From NCBI RefSeq assembly GCF_002208135.1, contig NZ_CP021647.1:561501-625500 (forward strand): a DNA stretch of 64,000 nt. Reading direction: 5' to 3'. Positions 50,404 to 59,057 of this stretch are shown piece by piece. The stretch comes from Pseudoalteromonas piscicida. GTDB lineage: Bacteria; Pseudomonadota; Gammaproteobacteria; Enterobacterales; Alteromonadaceae. Numbering within the stretch: the first letter of the stretch is position 1; each line of letters opens with the position of its first letter. The notes beneath the pieces are model-generated. The model was given only the letters and a program-made list of their open reading frames with translations, did not search any database and had not been told where the DNA came from. The position numbers and the translations under genes are program-made.

Positions 50404-53400
50404 ATGCCTAACAGTCAGGCCACTGTCCAAGGAGAAAATGTGTCTTCTTCCAATATTGCTAAGGGCGCTATTGTACTTATGCTCGCTGTGATGGTGAGTG
50501 CTATCTTATATTTTGAAAATAGTATCCATCGCGACCTTAACGAGAGCTTTTACCAGCGGTTAGAGCAGGTTTATACGGCACAAAATAGTATTTATTTGGG
50601 AGAGATCGACGACAATCGCCGGTTTCTTTATTTTCTACTAGACACCCCACCAATTCAGGGCATCGCCAGAGCCGAAAAAAACGATGGTATTGACCCTCAA
50701 GAAAACACTCAGCTTGATGTCTGGCGGGCACGACTAAGCACGATTTTTAGGTCAATACTATATTCCTATGATGGCATTAATCAGATCCGCCTAATTGATG
50801 CCCATACAGGGATGGAAATGGTTAGAGTTGAGCGGCAGTTAGGCCAAGTGATCACGGTTCCTGATAGCAAATTACAAGACAAAAGTAAGCACGACTATTA
50901 CGTTCGAGCACTGCAACTTCCAGAGCGCACTATCTATTCCACAACCATTAATTTGAATCGAGAACACGGACAAATTGTCACGCCTTTTCAACCAACCAAA
51001 CGTTTTACTTTACCGACTTACGATATAGATAACGACCTTTTTGGTATACTGATCATCAATACTGATGCCGAAAAAATGATGGACAGAATCGTCTCTCGAG
51101 CGCCGGATATACAAAAAGTGATGTTCTTAGGTGCAGATGATTCGTTTATTTATCATCCAGAGTTTTCGCTACGATATAGCAAGGATCTAAACCCAGAAAT
51201 CAGCTTTAATACTCTGTATCGCGTTACTCCATGGTCCAGTAAAATCCAGCTGGTAGAAGATAAGCAAACGGGTGAACAGTTTTTAGCGTTAATTAGTAAG
51301 GTTGAAGGGGCCAACTTTAATAACTTAGAGGCTAAGCTGGTTAATCTCATTCCCTTTACTGCTTATCAGCAAAGCCTTAATGAAAAACGATTAACGACCT
51401 ATGTTTTGCTAGCCGTTGCTAGTAGTGTCTTTGCCTTAATCTTTTTTGCGTTTTGGCAATATACTAGTAGCTTGCGCACCCTTGATTCTACGCGAGCAGA
51501 GTTCAAAGCAATTTTGGATGGTGCGTCTGACGGCGTATTGGGTTTTGATGATAATTTAAAGCTCACCAGCTTTAATGAGTCAGCACAGCGCTTTTTTAAG
51601 CAATTAAATAACAGTCGCTTAGGTAGCAACCCACAGTTTCTGCCAGAAGCTGTGCATCAGTTTTTATTTCACTACGCCAATATGGTTTTACAGGGCGAAG
51701 TGGTGGAATCTAAGCCATTACAACTAGACTTGAATGCACGTGAAAATATTTGGCTTTCACTTAGCTTATCGCCAATTTACGCACGAAGTGGACGCATTCA
51801 GGGGGTGGCATTATTTGTTGAAGACATCACAGCCAAGAAAGAAGCGGAAGCGCAGTTAGTTGGTGCCAATGAGCGACTCGAGCAAGAAGTGAAAGAGCGT
51901 ACTAAAGAGCTGGTGGATGCGCGAGATAAAGCCGCTAAAGCGTCAGAAGTAAAAAGCGCGTTTATATCCACTATTAGCCATGAAATGAGAACGCCTCTCA
52001 ATGGGATTTTAGGGTCACTTAATTTGGTGAGAAAAGAGCCAGTTTCTAAGCTCCAGCATAAGTACTTAGAAATGATGGAAACGAGCTCGACTACGCTCTT
52101 GTCGTTAATTAACGATGTACTGGATCTGTCGAAGATAGAAGCGGGCAAGCTAGACATTGATAATGAACCATTCAACCCGCTCTCTGTCATTGAGCATGTC
52201 GCGCTTTCTATGTCGGCAAAGGCCAAGGAACAGGATATCACTTATATTTTAGACCAAACCGGTTTAGAACACATTGAACTGTGCGGTGATGCGGCGCGCG
52301 TTAAACAAATAATTTATAACCTTCTCAGTAACGCGATTAAATTTACCAAAAAAGGACATGTGAAATTGACTGTCACTACTGAGCAACTTGACGACACGGT
52401 ATGGCTTAAAGTTATTGTGGAGGACACTGGAGTGGGAATTGAAAAGGCTAATCAAAACAAGCTATTTCAATCGTTTAGCCAAGAATCCATTAACACCTCA
52501 AACGAGTTTGGTGGTACAGGCCTTGGACTCTCCATTTGCAAGCAGTTAGTTGAAAAAATGCTCGGCCATATTCATTTTGAGAGTGAAAAGTTTAAAGGCA
52601 GCAAGTTTTGGTTTGAATTACCATTTTCCAGTGTGCAAACTAAGCCTATCAACGTGCCTGAAGTGTTGGCAGGTAAAACAGTCTCTGTGTTCAGCAAAAC
52701 AAAACTAGAGTCAGACACTATCGCCAAACTCATTGTCAAATGTGGTGGTGAATACGTTGATAAAGGAGCAAAGAGTGATATATGCATCATTACAAACAAG
52801 CAAGATTATATGCAAGTGAAATCGGCTCAAAATCAGTTTGAGAAACTAATTTTGGTAGGGGATGAGCTTCAGCATATTAACGACTCCGATAACATTGTGC
52901 ATATCTCTTCACCTCTTCGGATTGGAGAGTTTGTCGCGCTATTTGACTTAAACAAAGCAATTAGATTACAGCCTAGCTTGAAGAAATCGGGTGAGACAGT
53001 CGCGTTAAGCGGTAACTTGGTCGCAGGCTGTCACTTCTTGGTTGTGGACGATAATCAAATCAACCGGATTGTGGCAAAAGGCATTTTGGAAGGACAAGGG
53101 GCTAAGGTGAGTTTTGCCGTTGATGGCCAAGACGCGGTGAATAAACTACTGTTATTTGAGCATCAAGAGGTTGATTTTGATGCTATCTTTATGGACTGTA
53201 ATATGCCAGGAATGGATGGTTATCAAGCCACAAGAGCAATTCGTCAGGGTCAAGGTGGTGATAAGTACAAAGATGTGATCGTTATTGCGATGACAGCCAG
53301 CGCTCTTGCTGGTGAAAAAGAGCGTTGCCTAAATGTGGGAATGGATGAGTTTGTAACTAAACCTGTGGTCATCGAGCGGTTATTTGAAGTGCTAGATACG

Positions 53401-53838
53401 CTAGGTGTGCATGCTAAAGATGATGATTCTGTGCTTATTCACCCGTTTGAGAGCGTGGCAGAAGTACAAACGAGCCTGCCGATAAATGAAGCTGATGTAC
53501 TCGAGCGCCTTTCTGGAAATGAAGAATTACTTAAAAAGATGTACACCTTGTTCTTGAATGACTCTGAAAATCAAATGCAACAGCTCAGATTAAGTATTAA
53601 AAATAGTAATTGTGACGCATCAGCAAGATATAGCCATGCACTTAAAGGTCAAGCTGGGGATTTAGCTGCAGAAGGACTCTTTGATTTGTTCGATAAAATA
53701 GAGACTTATGCGCGAGAACACCAAGCTGGGCAATGTAAATCATACTTGGAGCAGGCGCAAAGTGAATACGATAAAGTCGTAGTATTTGCGAAAAAGCGCG
53801 TGAGTGAGCTAGAGTTCGCAGATATCAACAACGGCTAA
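50404..53838 (+). CDS. Hybrid sensor histidine kinase with receiver and Hpt domains
   Basis: 1144 aa. TM1 about 21-38, a large periplasmic (Cache-like) sensor about 40-330, TM2 about 331-352, PAS about 365-470, and a coiled coil. HisKA has His526 (ISHEMRTPLNG), followed by HATPase with N, G1 (DTGVGI) and G2 (GGTGLGLSI) boxes. A degenerate receiver lies at about 755-850, an intact receiver has Asp931 (FMDCNMPGMDGY), and a C-terminal Hpt has His1078 (YSHALKGQAGD). This is the ArcB/BarA-like phosphorelay layout. An in-frame GTG at 50440 with AAGGAG in front is an alternative start. No response regulator gene adjoins, so it is an orphan kinase here. Confidence 0.93.
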   Translation: MPNSQATVQGENVSSSNIAKGAIVLMLAVMVSAILYFENSIHRDLNESFYQRLEQVYTAQNSIYLGEIDDNRRFLYFLLDTPPIQGIARAEKNDGIDPQENTQLDVWRARLSTIFRSILYSYDGINQIRLIDAHTGMEMVRVERQLGQVITVPDSKLQDKSKHDYYVRALQLPERTIYSTTINLNREHGQIVTPFQPTKRFTLPTYDIDNDLFGILIINTDAEKMMDRIVSRAPDIQKVMFLGADDSFIYHPEFSLRYSKDLNPEISFNTLYRVTPWSSKIQLVEDKQTGEQFLALISKVEGANFNNLEAKLVNLIPFTAYQQSLNEKRLTTYVLLAVASSVFALIFFAFWQYTSSLRTLDSTRAEFKAILDGASDGVLGFDDNLKLTSFNESAQRFFKQLNNSRLGSNPQFLPEAVHQFLFHYANMVLQGEVVESKPLQLDLNARENIWLSLSLSPIYARSGRIQGVALFVEDITAKKEAEAQLVGANERLEQEVKERTKELVDARDKAAKASEVKSAFISTISHEMRTPLNGILGSLNLVRKEPVSKLQHKYLEMMETSSTTLLSLINDVLDLSKIEAGKLDIDNEPFNPLSVIEHVALSMSAKAKEQDITYILDQTGLEHIELCGDAARVKQIIYNLLSNAIKFTKKGHVKLTVTTEQLDDTVWLKVIVEDTGVGIEKANQNKLFQSFSQESINTSNEFGGTGLGLSICKQLVEKMLGHIHFESEKFKGSKFWFELPFSSVQTKPINVPEVLAGKTVSVFSKTKLESDTIAKLIVKCGGEYVDKGAKSDICIITNKQDYMQVKSAQNQFEKLILVGDELQHINDSDNIVHISSPLRIGEFVALFDLNKAIRLQPSLKKSGETVALSGNLVAGCHFLVVDDNQINRIVAKGILEGQGAKVSFAVDGQDAVNKLLLFEHQEVDFDAIFMDCNMPGMDGYQATRAIRQGQGGDKYKDVIVIAMTASALAGEKERCLNVGMDEFVTKPVVIERLFEVLDTLGVHAKDDDSVLIHPFESVAEVQTSLPINEADVLERLSGNEELLKKMYTLFLNDSENQMQQLRLSIKNSNCDASARYSHALKGQAGDLAAEGLFDLFDKIETYAREHQAGQCKSYLEQAQSEYDKVVVFAKKRVSELEFADINNG

Positions 53839-53881
53839 AGTGAGTGAGGTCTTAGTTCAACAATGACCTTATTTACCATTA

Positions 53882-54457
53882 TTAAATTCTGGGCCAGTCA
53901 TAATCCATTTGGGTTGCTGTTTTTCCTGCAACAGATTGCCCAAAGCGTTTTTTCACCAGCTCTAAACTCATATCGATACCTGCTGAAATACCCGCTGAGC
54001 TAGTAAAATTTTGATCCATAATAAACCTTACGTCTTCAACGACTTCTAGAGAGGGATATTGCTCTCTCAAATCGTCGATATCCTGCCAATGGGTGGTAAC
54101 TCGCTTGCCATCAATGAGGCCTGCTTCGGCATATAAGAACACACCTGTACAAACTGATGCGCACTGAGAGGTATGATTCGCTGTTTCTGCAAGCCAATTA
54201 AGTACGTTGTGATCATTGCAAATTTGGTGATGAATTCCGCCGACAACGATGAGCAAATCAAATTTTGGATGTGAGTAGATACTGTAATGGGGGTTTACAC
54301 TCATGCCGCCACGCGAGGTTACTGGCACATGACTTGGTGCGACAAGGCTGACGTTAATCGGGGTTTCGATAAATCGCTTTGCGGTGTTGAATACCTCAAA
54401 CGGACCACAAAAATCTAAACACTCCGCACCGTCATAGATGAAAATGCCAACTTCCAT
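53882..54457 (-). CDS. DJ-1/PfpI family protein (isonitrile hydratase-like)
   Basis: 191 aa from MEVGIFIYDGAE (GGGGAA 6 nt upstream; a GTG four codons earlier is weaker). Nucleophile Cys in ASVCTGVFLYAEAGL after LIVVGG, plus TTHWQDIDDL and TSSAGISAGIDMSL, the set found in AraC-associated and isonitrile hydratase-like DJ-1 members. Cytosolic, enzymatic function unproven. One copy of the dispersed motif (53999-54017) lies in the region encoding DQNFTSS and another (54470-54488) directly upstream of the RBS. Confidence 0.88.
   Translation of the reverse strand: MEVGIFIYDGAECLDFCGPFEVFNTAKRFIETPINVSLVAPSHVPVTSRGGMSVNPHYSIYSHPKFDLLIVVGGIHHQICNDHNVLNWLAETANHTSQCASVCTGVFLYAEAGLIDGKRVTTHWQDIDDLREQYPSLEVVEDVRFIMDQNFTSSAGISAGIDMSLELVKKRFGQSVAGKTATQMDYDWPRI
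53999..54017 (+). repeat. 19-nt motif copy inside the DJ-1 gene
   Basis: GCTAGTAAAATTTTGATCC, two changes from consensus. On the coding strand it encodes DQNFTS, the same frame as the PepSY and DUF6942 copies. This segment also belongs to the conserved TSAG region of the family, so similarity here could be partly chance. Confidence 0.5.
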
Positions 54458-54469
54458 TATTTTCCCCAC

Positions 54470-54488
54470 AGATCAGTTTTTTACTAAC
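54470..54488 (-). repeat. 19-nt motif copy upstream of the DJ-1 gene
   Basis: AGATCAGTTTTTTACTAAC, one change from the consensus AGATCAnnATTTTACTAAC. It starts 13 nt upstream of the DJ-1 start codon. Confidence 0.8.
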
Positions 54489-54694
54489 TTGGCTGATTTT
54501 AGTTAAATTTTCAAGGTAAATTGTAACAACCCATGAAAAAACTCCACATACTGTAGTCTTAGTATCTTTAAGCTACTATGAACTCAAGCTTTTCTGCTCT
54601 ATCGCAGAGAACCTAGTTTCTCCCGCAAAGCGATTGCACTTTTAGAGACGATCCGTAATATCTTACCCACGATAACAACAAGCGATGAAACAAT

Positions 54695-56860
54695 ATGTTC
54701 AAACCTTCCATTACATTATTAAGCGCTGCTGTATGTTTAGCCCTTGCGGGTTGTGCTGGCACTGCAGAGCAAATTCAAGAACCAGTAAAATCACTTCAAA
54801 GTAAGCAATATGATAACGTGCTTTTGCAGGAGTTTTCAGGACCATATCAAGGCGTTCCTCACTTTGACAAGATGAAACTTGAGGATTTAGAAGCCGCTCT
54901 TGAAATCGGTATGGCTGATAATTTGAAAGAAATTGAAGCAATTGCCAATAACCCCGCGAAGCCAACTTTTGAGAATACAATTGTTGCTTTAGAAAGAGCT
55001 GGGGCTGCTTTGGATCGTGTTTTTACCTACTACGGCCTTTGGAGTGCAAACATTTCAAGCCCAGAGTTTAGAGAAATCCAATCGCGAGTTGTGCCTAAGT
55101 TTTCAGAGTTCAGTTCTAAAATCACCCAAAACCAACCACTTTTTGAACGAGTAAAAGCAGTATACGAAGGTGCTGAATATAAAAAGCTAACGGCGGAAGA
55201 GCAGCGCATTACTTGGATGCGTTATAACAGCTTTGCCCGCAATGGTGCGACGTTAAAAGGTGATGACGCTAAGCGCTACGCAGACATTAATCTTGAGCTA
55301 TCGAAGCTACATACTAAATTTGCAAACAACGTACTTGCGGATGAAGAAAACTATGTGGTTTACCTCACTAAAGACCAGTTGTCAGGTTTGCCTGAGTCGT
55401 TTGTTGCGTCGGCAGCGGCCGCTGCAAAAGCACGCGGCAAGGCGGATATGTACGCGATCACCAACTCTCGCTCGTCAATGGATCCATTTTTAACCTACTC
55501 AACAGAGCGTGAGTTACGCGAGAAAGTATGGAACAACTACTATAACCGCGGCAACAACGGCGATGAGTACGACAACAAAGCGATTATCTCTGACATCCTA
55601 AAGCTTAGACATGAGCGCGTTAACTTACTAGGCTACGATAATTACGCGCAGTGGCGTCTTGAAGATCGAATGGCGAAGAAGCCTGAAAACGCGATGGCGC
55701 TGATGAAGAAAGTGTGGCCAGCTGCAATTGCGCGCGTGAAAGAAGAAGTTGCTGACATGCAAGCGATTGCCGATAAAGAAGGCGCTAATATCACCATTAA
55801 GCCGTGGGACTACCGTTTCTACGCCGAGAAGGTTCGCCAAGCAAAATATCAATTGGATTCAAACGAAGTTAAAGCCTATTTACAGCTAGACAATTTGCGT
55901 GAAGCGATGTTCTATGTTGCAGGCCGTTTGTTTAACTTTGAGTTCACCGAAGTGCCTAAGGGCTCAGTACCAGTGTTCCACCCTGACGTTCGTGTATGGG
56001 AAGTAACAGACAAAACCACCGGTGATAATATCGGCCTTTGGTATTTAGACCCGTTCGCACGTAAAGGTAAACGCTCTGGTGCGTGGGCCTTATCATATCG
56101 TAGCCATACAACATTTGATGGTAAAACAAATGTGCTTAGCTCAAACAACTCCAACTTTGTGAAAGCACCAGAAGGTGAAGCGACCTTAATTTCTTGGTCA
56201 GATGCAGAAACCTATTTCCACGAGTTTGGTCACGCGCTGCATGCGCTTTCATCAAACGTGAAGTATCCAAGTTCAAACTCTGGCGTGCGCGACTACACTG
56301 AGTTTCAATCTCAGTTATTGGAGCGTTGGTTGGCGACTGATGAAGTGATCAATCGTTACCTAGTTCACTATAAAACAGGCAAACCTATGCCTAAAGCACT
56401 AGTCGAGAAAATCAAGAAGTCAGCAACCTTTAACCAAGGGTTCGCGACGACTGAGTACCTTGGATCGGCTATCATGGATATGCTTTTCCATACCACAGAT
56501 CCAGACAAAATTGGTGACCCTGTTGCATTCGAAAAGTCTCAGTTAGGTGCGCTAGGCATGCCGGACGAGGTCGTGATGCGTCATCGCACTACTCACTTTG
56601 GACATGTATTCTCAGGTGAAGGTTATTCAGCGGGTTACTACGGTTACCTATGGGCTGAGGTATTGACCTCTGATGCAGCAGAAGCGTTTGCTGAAGCGCC
56701 AGGTGGCTTCTACGACAAAGACGTAGCACAGCGTTTGGTAGATTACCTATTCTCAGTTCGCAACTCAATGGATCCTGCTGAAGCATATCGCAAGTTTAGA
56801 GGCCGTGACGCTGAAGTTGAGGCGCTAATGCGTGATAGAGGCTTTCCGGTAGAGAAGTAA
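54695..56860 (+). CDS. dcp: Periplasmic M3 family peptidyl-dipeptidase lipoprotein (Dcp-like)
   Basis: 721 aa with a lipoprotein signal (SITLLSAAVCLALAGC, Cys20). Zinc motif HEFGH (509-513), followed about 25 residues on by the E of DYTEFQSQLLERW. Family elements FENTIVALERAG near the N-terminus and a C-terminal GYSAGYYGYLWAEVL (substrate-binding G-Y-x-A-x-Y-Y) identify the Dcp/oligopeptidase A group. Dcp removes C-terminal dipeptides. Lipid anchoring differs from the cytosolic or soluble E. coli enzyme. Confidence 0.93.
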   Translation: MFKPSITLLSAAVCLALAGCAGTAEQIQEPVKSLQSKQYDNVLLQEFSGPYQGVPHFDKMKLEDLEAALEIGMADNLKEIEAIANNPAKPTFENTIVALERAGAALDRVFTYYGLWSANISSPEFREIQSRVVPKFSEFSSKITQNQPLFERVKAVYEGAEYKKLTAEEQRITWMRYNSFARNGATLKGDDAKRYADINLELSKLHTKFANNVLADEENYVVYLTKDQLSGLPESFVASAAAAAKARGKADMYAITNSRSSMDPFLTYSTERELREKVWNNYYNRGNNGDEYDNKAIISDILKLRHERVNLLGYDNYAQWRLEDRMAKKPENAMALMKKVWPAAIARVKEEVADMQAIADKEGANITIKPWDYRFYAEKVRQAKYQLDSNEVKAYLQLDNLREAMFYVAGRLFNFEFTEVPKGSVPVFHPDVRVWEVTDKTTGDNIGLWYLDPFARKGKRSGAWALSYRSHTTFDGKTNVLSSNNSNFVKAPEGEATLISWSDAETYFHEFGHALHALSSNVKYPSSNSGVRDYTEFQSQLLERWLATDEVINRYLVHYKTGKPMPKALVEKIKKSATFNQGFATTEYLGSAIMDMLFHTTDPDKIGDPVAFEKSQLGALGMPDEVVMRHRTTHFGHVFSGEGYSAGYYGYLWAEVLTSDAAEAFAEAPGGFYDKDVAQRLVDYLFSVRNSMDPAEAYRKFRGRDAEVEALMRDRGFPVEK

Positions 56861-56886
56861 AAAGTTTACTCTGCTATTCGGATAAT

Positions 56887-56920
56887 AAAAAACCCCTGAA
56901 CTTGATGCCAGGGGTTTTTT
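56887..56920. terminator. Bidirectional rho-independent terminator
   Basis: A6-CCCCTG (56887-56898) pairs with CAGGGG-T6 (56909-56920). Shared by the M3 peptidase gene and the convergent DUF1707 gene. Confidence 0.9.
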
Positions 56921-56928
56921 ATAAAGCT

Positions 56929-57606
56929 TTAGCTTTTGGATTTCGTGCCGTCACCAAATAGGGATTTAAGGCCGTCGGCAAATTGCTTTATTTGCGCTTT
57001 CATCGAGCGTTTTACACTAACTTCAATGCTACCCAAAATCATTCTGCCGTGAATATAAATTCGTGGACGCTGTTTCACCTGTCCTGCAGATGCAAGCGTA
57101 TTTCTTGTGTTTTCTACTGAACCCATAATATTACGAATATCGGTGACGACGTCGACTGTGTCTGGTACAAAGATTTCGTCACTGCCTAAAATGCAATCTA
57201 TATAAATATGTACTTCAGGGTGACTAAAAATTGCGTTGCTAAAATCTAATTCCAAGCTGCCAAGGTAGTTTTTTAGGTGGATCTCTTTAGGTACGACCCA
57301 CTCGCCACTGCGATGGTTGGAACTAAGTATAGAGGTAATGCTTATTACCTCAGAGCCATCTACGTTTGAGGTAAATTTTGGACCCAAACGAGCGGCTTTT
57401 TCGCTGTGATATCTTGCATCCGACTTGAGCGGTAAATCAGCACTAAGTGCTGCAATTTGTTCTTGCTCGTTCAGGTTATATGCTTGATCTAGTCGTCTCT
57501 CGAATGCATCTGCTGAAAGCTCACCGTGGCTGTAATTTAGAATTAACTGGTCAATCACCTCTTCCCTGACGGATTCGAGAGGTCTATCTTTTAATGGTAC
57601 AGACAT
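56929..57606 (-). CDS. DUF1707 (SHOCT-like) and LiaF-like protein
   Basis: 225 aa from MSVPLKDRPLESVREEV; a longer in-frame start at 57681 has no family support. An N-terminal DUF1707 unit (VIDQLILNYSHGELSADAFERRLDQAYNLNEQEQIAALSADLP), then a beta-helical C-terminal domain of the cell-wall-active antibiotic response/LiaF type (VVPKEIHLKNYLGSLELDFSNAIF...VHIYIDCILGSDEIFVPDTV...IYIHGRMILGSIEVSVK). No TM segment. Probably an envelope-stress related cytosolic protein; function unknown. Confidence 0.85.
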   Translation of the reverse strand: MSVPLKDRPLESVREEVIDQLILNYSHGELSADAFERRLDQAYNLNEQEQIAALSADLPLKSDARYHSEKAARLGPKFTSNVDGSEVISITSILSSNHRSGEWVVPKEIHLKNYLGSLELDFSNAIFSHPEVHIYIDCILGSDEIFVPDTVDVVTDIRNIMGSVENTRNTLASAGQVKQRPRIYIHGRMILGSIEVSVKRSMKAQIKQFADGLKSLFGDGTKSKS

Positions 57607-57867
57607 ATGGTTGGTTCCGTTCTCTTGATTTGTGGTTAGGGGTGCAACAACCAAGCCAATATTAAATATTATATAAAACAAATGGTTAGTATTTTATAAT
57701 ATCAACTTACTCTATTTATTTACTAATATTTAGTTATACAAAATAGTATTTGGTCAAAATTACCACTCTTAGATGGCTGGCAACGCAGTAGCGCAGGTTC
57801 AGTTTGATATTGTCAGTCACTTTGCTATGGTAGTAGGTGTTCGCAAAACAACCAAAGGAGATCAGTT

Positions 57868-57984
57868 ATGGCGAAGAAAAGTGATGTTAAAGCGCTTAAA
57901 AAAGAGCTGAAAGCGCGTAAAGCAAAGATTGAAAAGCATGAAGCGAAAATCAAAAAGCTGAAAAAAGCGATTAAAAAGGCTTAA
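57868..57984 (+). CDS. 38-aa Lys/Ala-rich coiled-coil microprotein
   Basis: Excellent RBS (AAAGGAG, 7 nt before ATG). The sequence is built of K/A/E heptads (VKALKKELKARKAKIEKHEAKI...), strongly basic and predicted to be one continuous helix. It resembles histone-H1-like or Lys-rich nucleoid-associated tails, but is too short to assign. A single gene followed by a hairpin at 58020. DNA or RNA binding is inference. Confidence 0.7.
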   Translation: MAKKSDVKALKKELKARKAKIEKHEAKIKKLKKAIKKA

Positions 57985-58019
57985 AAGCCATTAGCCCTAA
58001 CGTAAAGGGATAAGTAAGC

Positions 58020-58045
58020 GAGCGGTAAATATACCGCTCTTCTTG
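58020..58045. terminator. Hairpin terminator (weak T-run)
   Basis: GAGCGGTA (58020-58027) pairs with TACCGCTC (58032-58039), followed by TTCTT. Between the microprotein gene and the convergent mntP gene. Confidence 0.55.
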
Positions 58046-58054
58046 CGGGTTAGA

Positions 58055-58618
58055 TTAAATCGAAAGGTGGCTATATAGCAACCAAGTTCCCACACAGATT
58101 AAGATCACCCCACCAAAGGTTTCAGCTCGACTACCAAGAAACTTTCCTGCCGAGTGCCCAATCATCACACCAATCGTTACCATCATGGTGGTGGCAAGGC
58201 CGATGAGCGCAGCGGCGAGCCATATATTCACATCAACAAATGCGAGACTGACACCGACAGCCATTGCATCAATACTGGTGCCAAACGCTGTGATAATGGT
58301 TTTTAACCAAGGTTGTTTAGCGTGTTGAGTTGGCGCATCGTCATCACCCTTAAGGCTCTCATAAATCATATGAGCGCCAAGCCCTAACAGTAAGATAAAG
58401 GCAATCCAGTGATCCCAAGCCTCGACATAGTCTGCAGCAGATTGTCCTATTAACCAGCCAATCAGCGGTGTACTGGCTTCAATAATCCCAAAAATAAGGC
58501 CGATTTTTATGGCTTCGGTAAGCCGAGGTGATTTTAGGCTGGCGCCTTTACCGATTGCCGCGGCAAACGCATCGGTAGACATGGCGTATGCTAACAGTAG
58601 CAGGGTGACGAAATTCAT
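58055..58618 (-). CDS. mntP: Manganese efflux pump MntP
   Basis: 187 aa, six TM helices in two related halves (DUF204). Conserved acidic and Gly motifs in TM1 ([19 protein letters not shown]) and TM4 ([21 protein letters not shown]), with G-x-S-x-D-A-x-A-V-G. Exports Mn(II) across the inner membrane. A yybP-ykoY-type leader precedes it, as in E. coli mntP, giving Mn-dependent control. Confidence 0.94.
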   Translation of the reverse strand: MNFVTLLLLAYAMSTDAFAAAIGKGASLKSPRLTEAIKIGLIFGIIEASTPLIGWLIGQSAADYVEAWDHWIAFILLLGLGAHMIYESLKGDDDAPTQHAKQPWLKTIITAFGTSIDAMAVGVSLAFVDVNIWLAAALIGLATTMMVTIGVMIGHSAGKFLGSRAETFGGVILICVGTWLLYSHLSI

Positions 58619-58630
58619 TTACATTGCTCC

Positions 58631-58790
58631 GGTCGGGCGATTTGAGTCCACGACATATCCACACGCCCGACCACAGGTATGGATATATCGATGGTCTCGC
58701 CAACCGAGAGGTGTCCGCACCATGGCGTGTGGCCAATTATGTTGATACGGACTCTTCCGAGCATTGGAAGCAGGCTACTCCCCAACGAGT
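58631..58790 (-). promoter_or_regulatory. yybP-ykoY manganese riboswitch (leader of mntP)
   Basis: On the minus strand the leader contains GGGGAGTAGCC (complement of 58774-58783), GGCGAGACC (58693-58701) and paired segments in the order expected for the yybP-ykoY motif. Just before the RBS, GGTCGGGCG and CGCCCGACC (58631-58639, 58664-58672) form a 9-bp stem directly next to the GGAG of mntP, suited to control of translation. The boundaries are estimates. Confidence 0.82.
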
Positions 58791-58889
58791 TGCGATAATA
58801 TCAAGAATTGTTCTAAATAGAAATCTAAGTTTATAGCTAGTTCAACACGATATGGTGAATGAGTTGGCTCCATTTTTTAGTTATTTATC

Positions 58890-59057
58890 TTACAGCAATA
58901 CACTAAAGCAGCTCCCTTTTCCTGCTTCAGAAGTCGCGCTGATCCGCCCTTTGTGGTGATGGATAATTTGTTGGCTGAGTGCAAGTCCAATTCTTGAACC
59001 ATGAGGTTTTGTGGTAAAAAATGGTACGAATATTTTATCAAGTGTGCTGAGCCGTCT
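58890..59057 (-). pseudogene. Histidine kinase C-terminal fragment (5' end lost)
   Basis: Reading leftwards: DKIFVPFFTTKPHGSRIGLALSQ followed by QIIHHHKGRISATSEAGKGSCFSVLL and stop. This is the end of a HATPase domain (F/PFFTTK box and G-x-x-x-G-L-x-L-S). The frame is closed by a stop just upstream (59058-59060), so the catalytic N-terminal part is gone. It abuts the ABC permease fragment. Confidence 0.85.
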
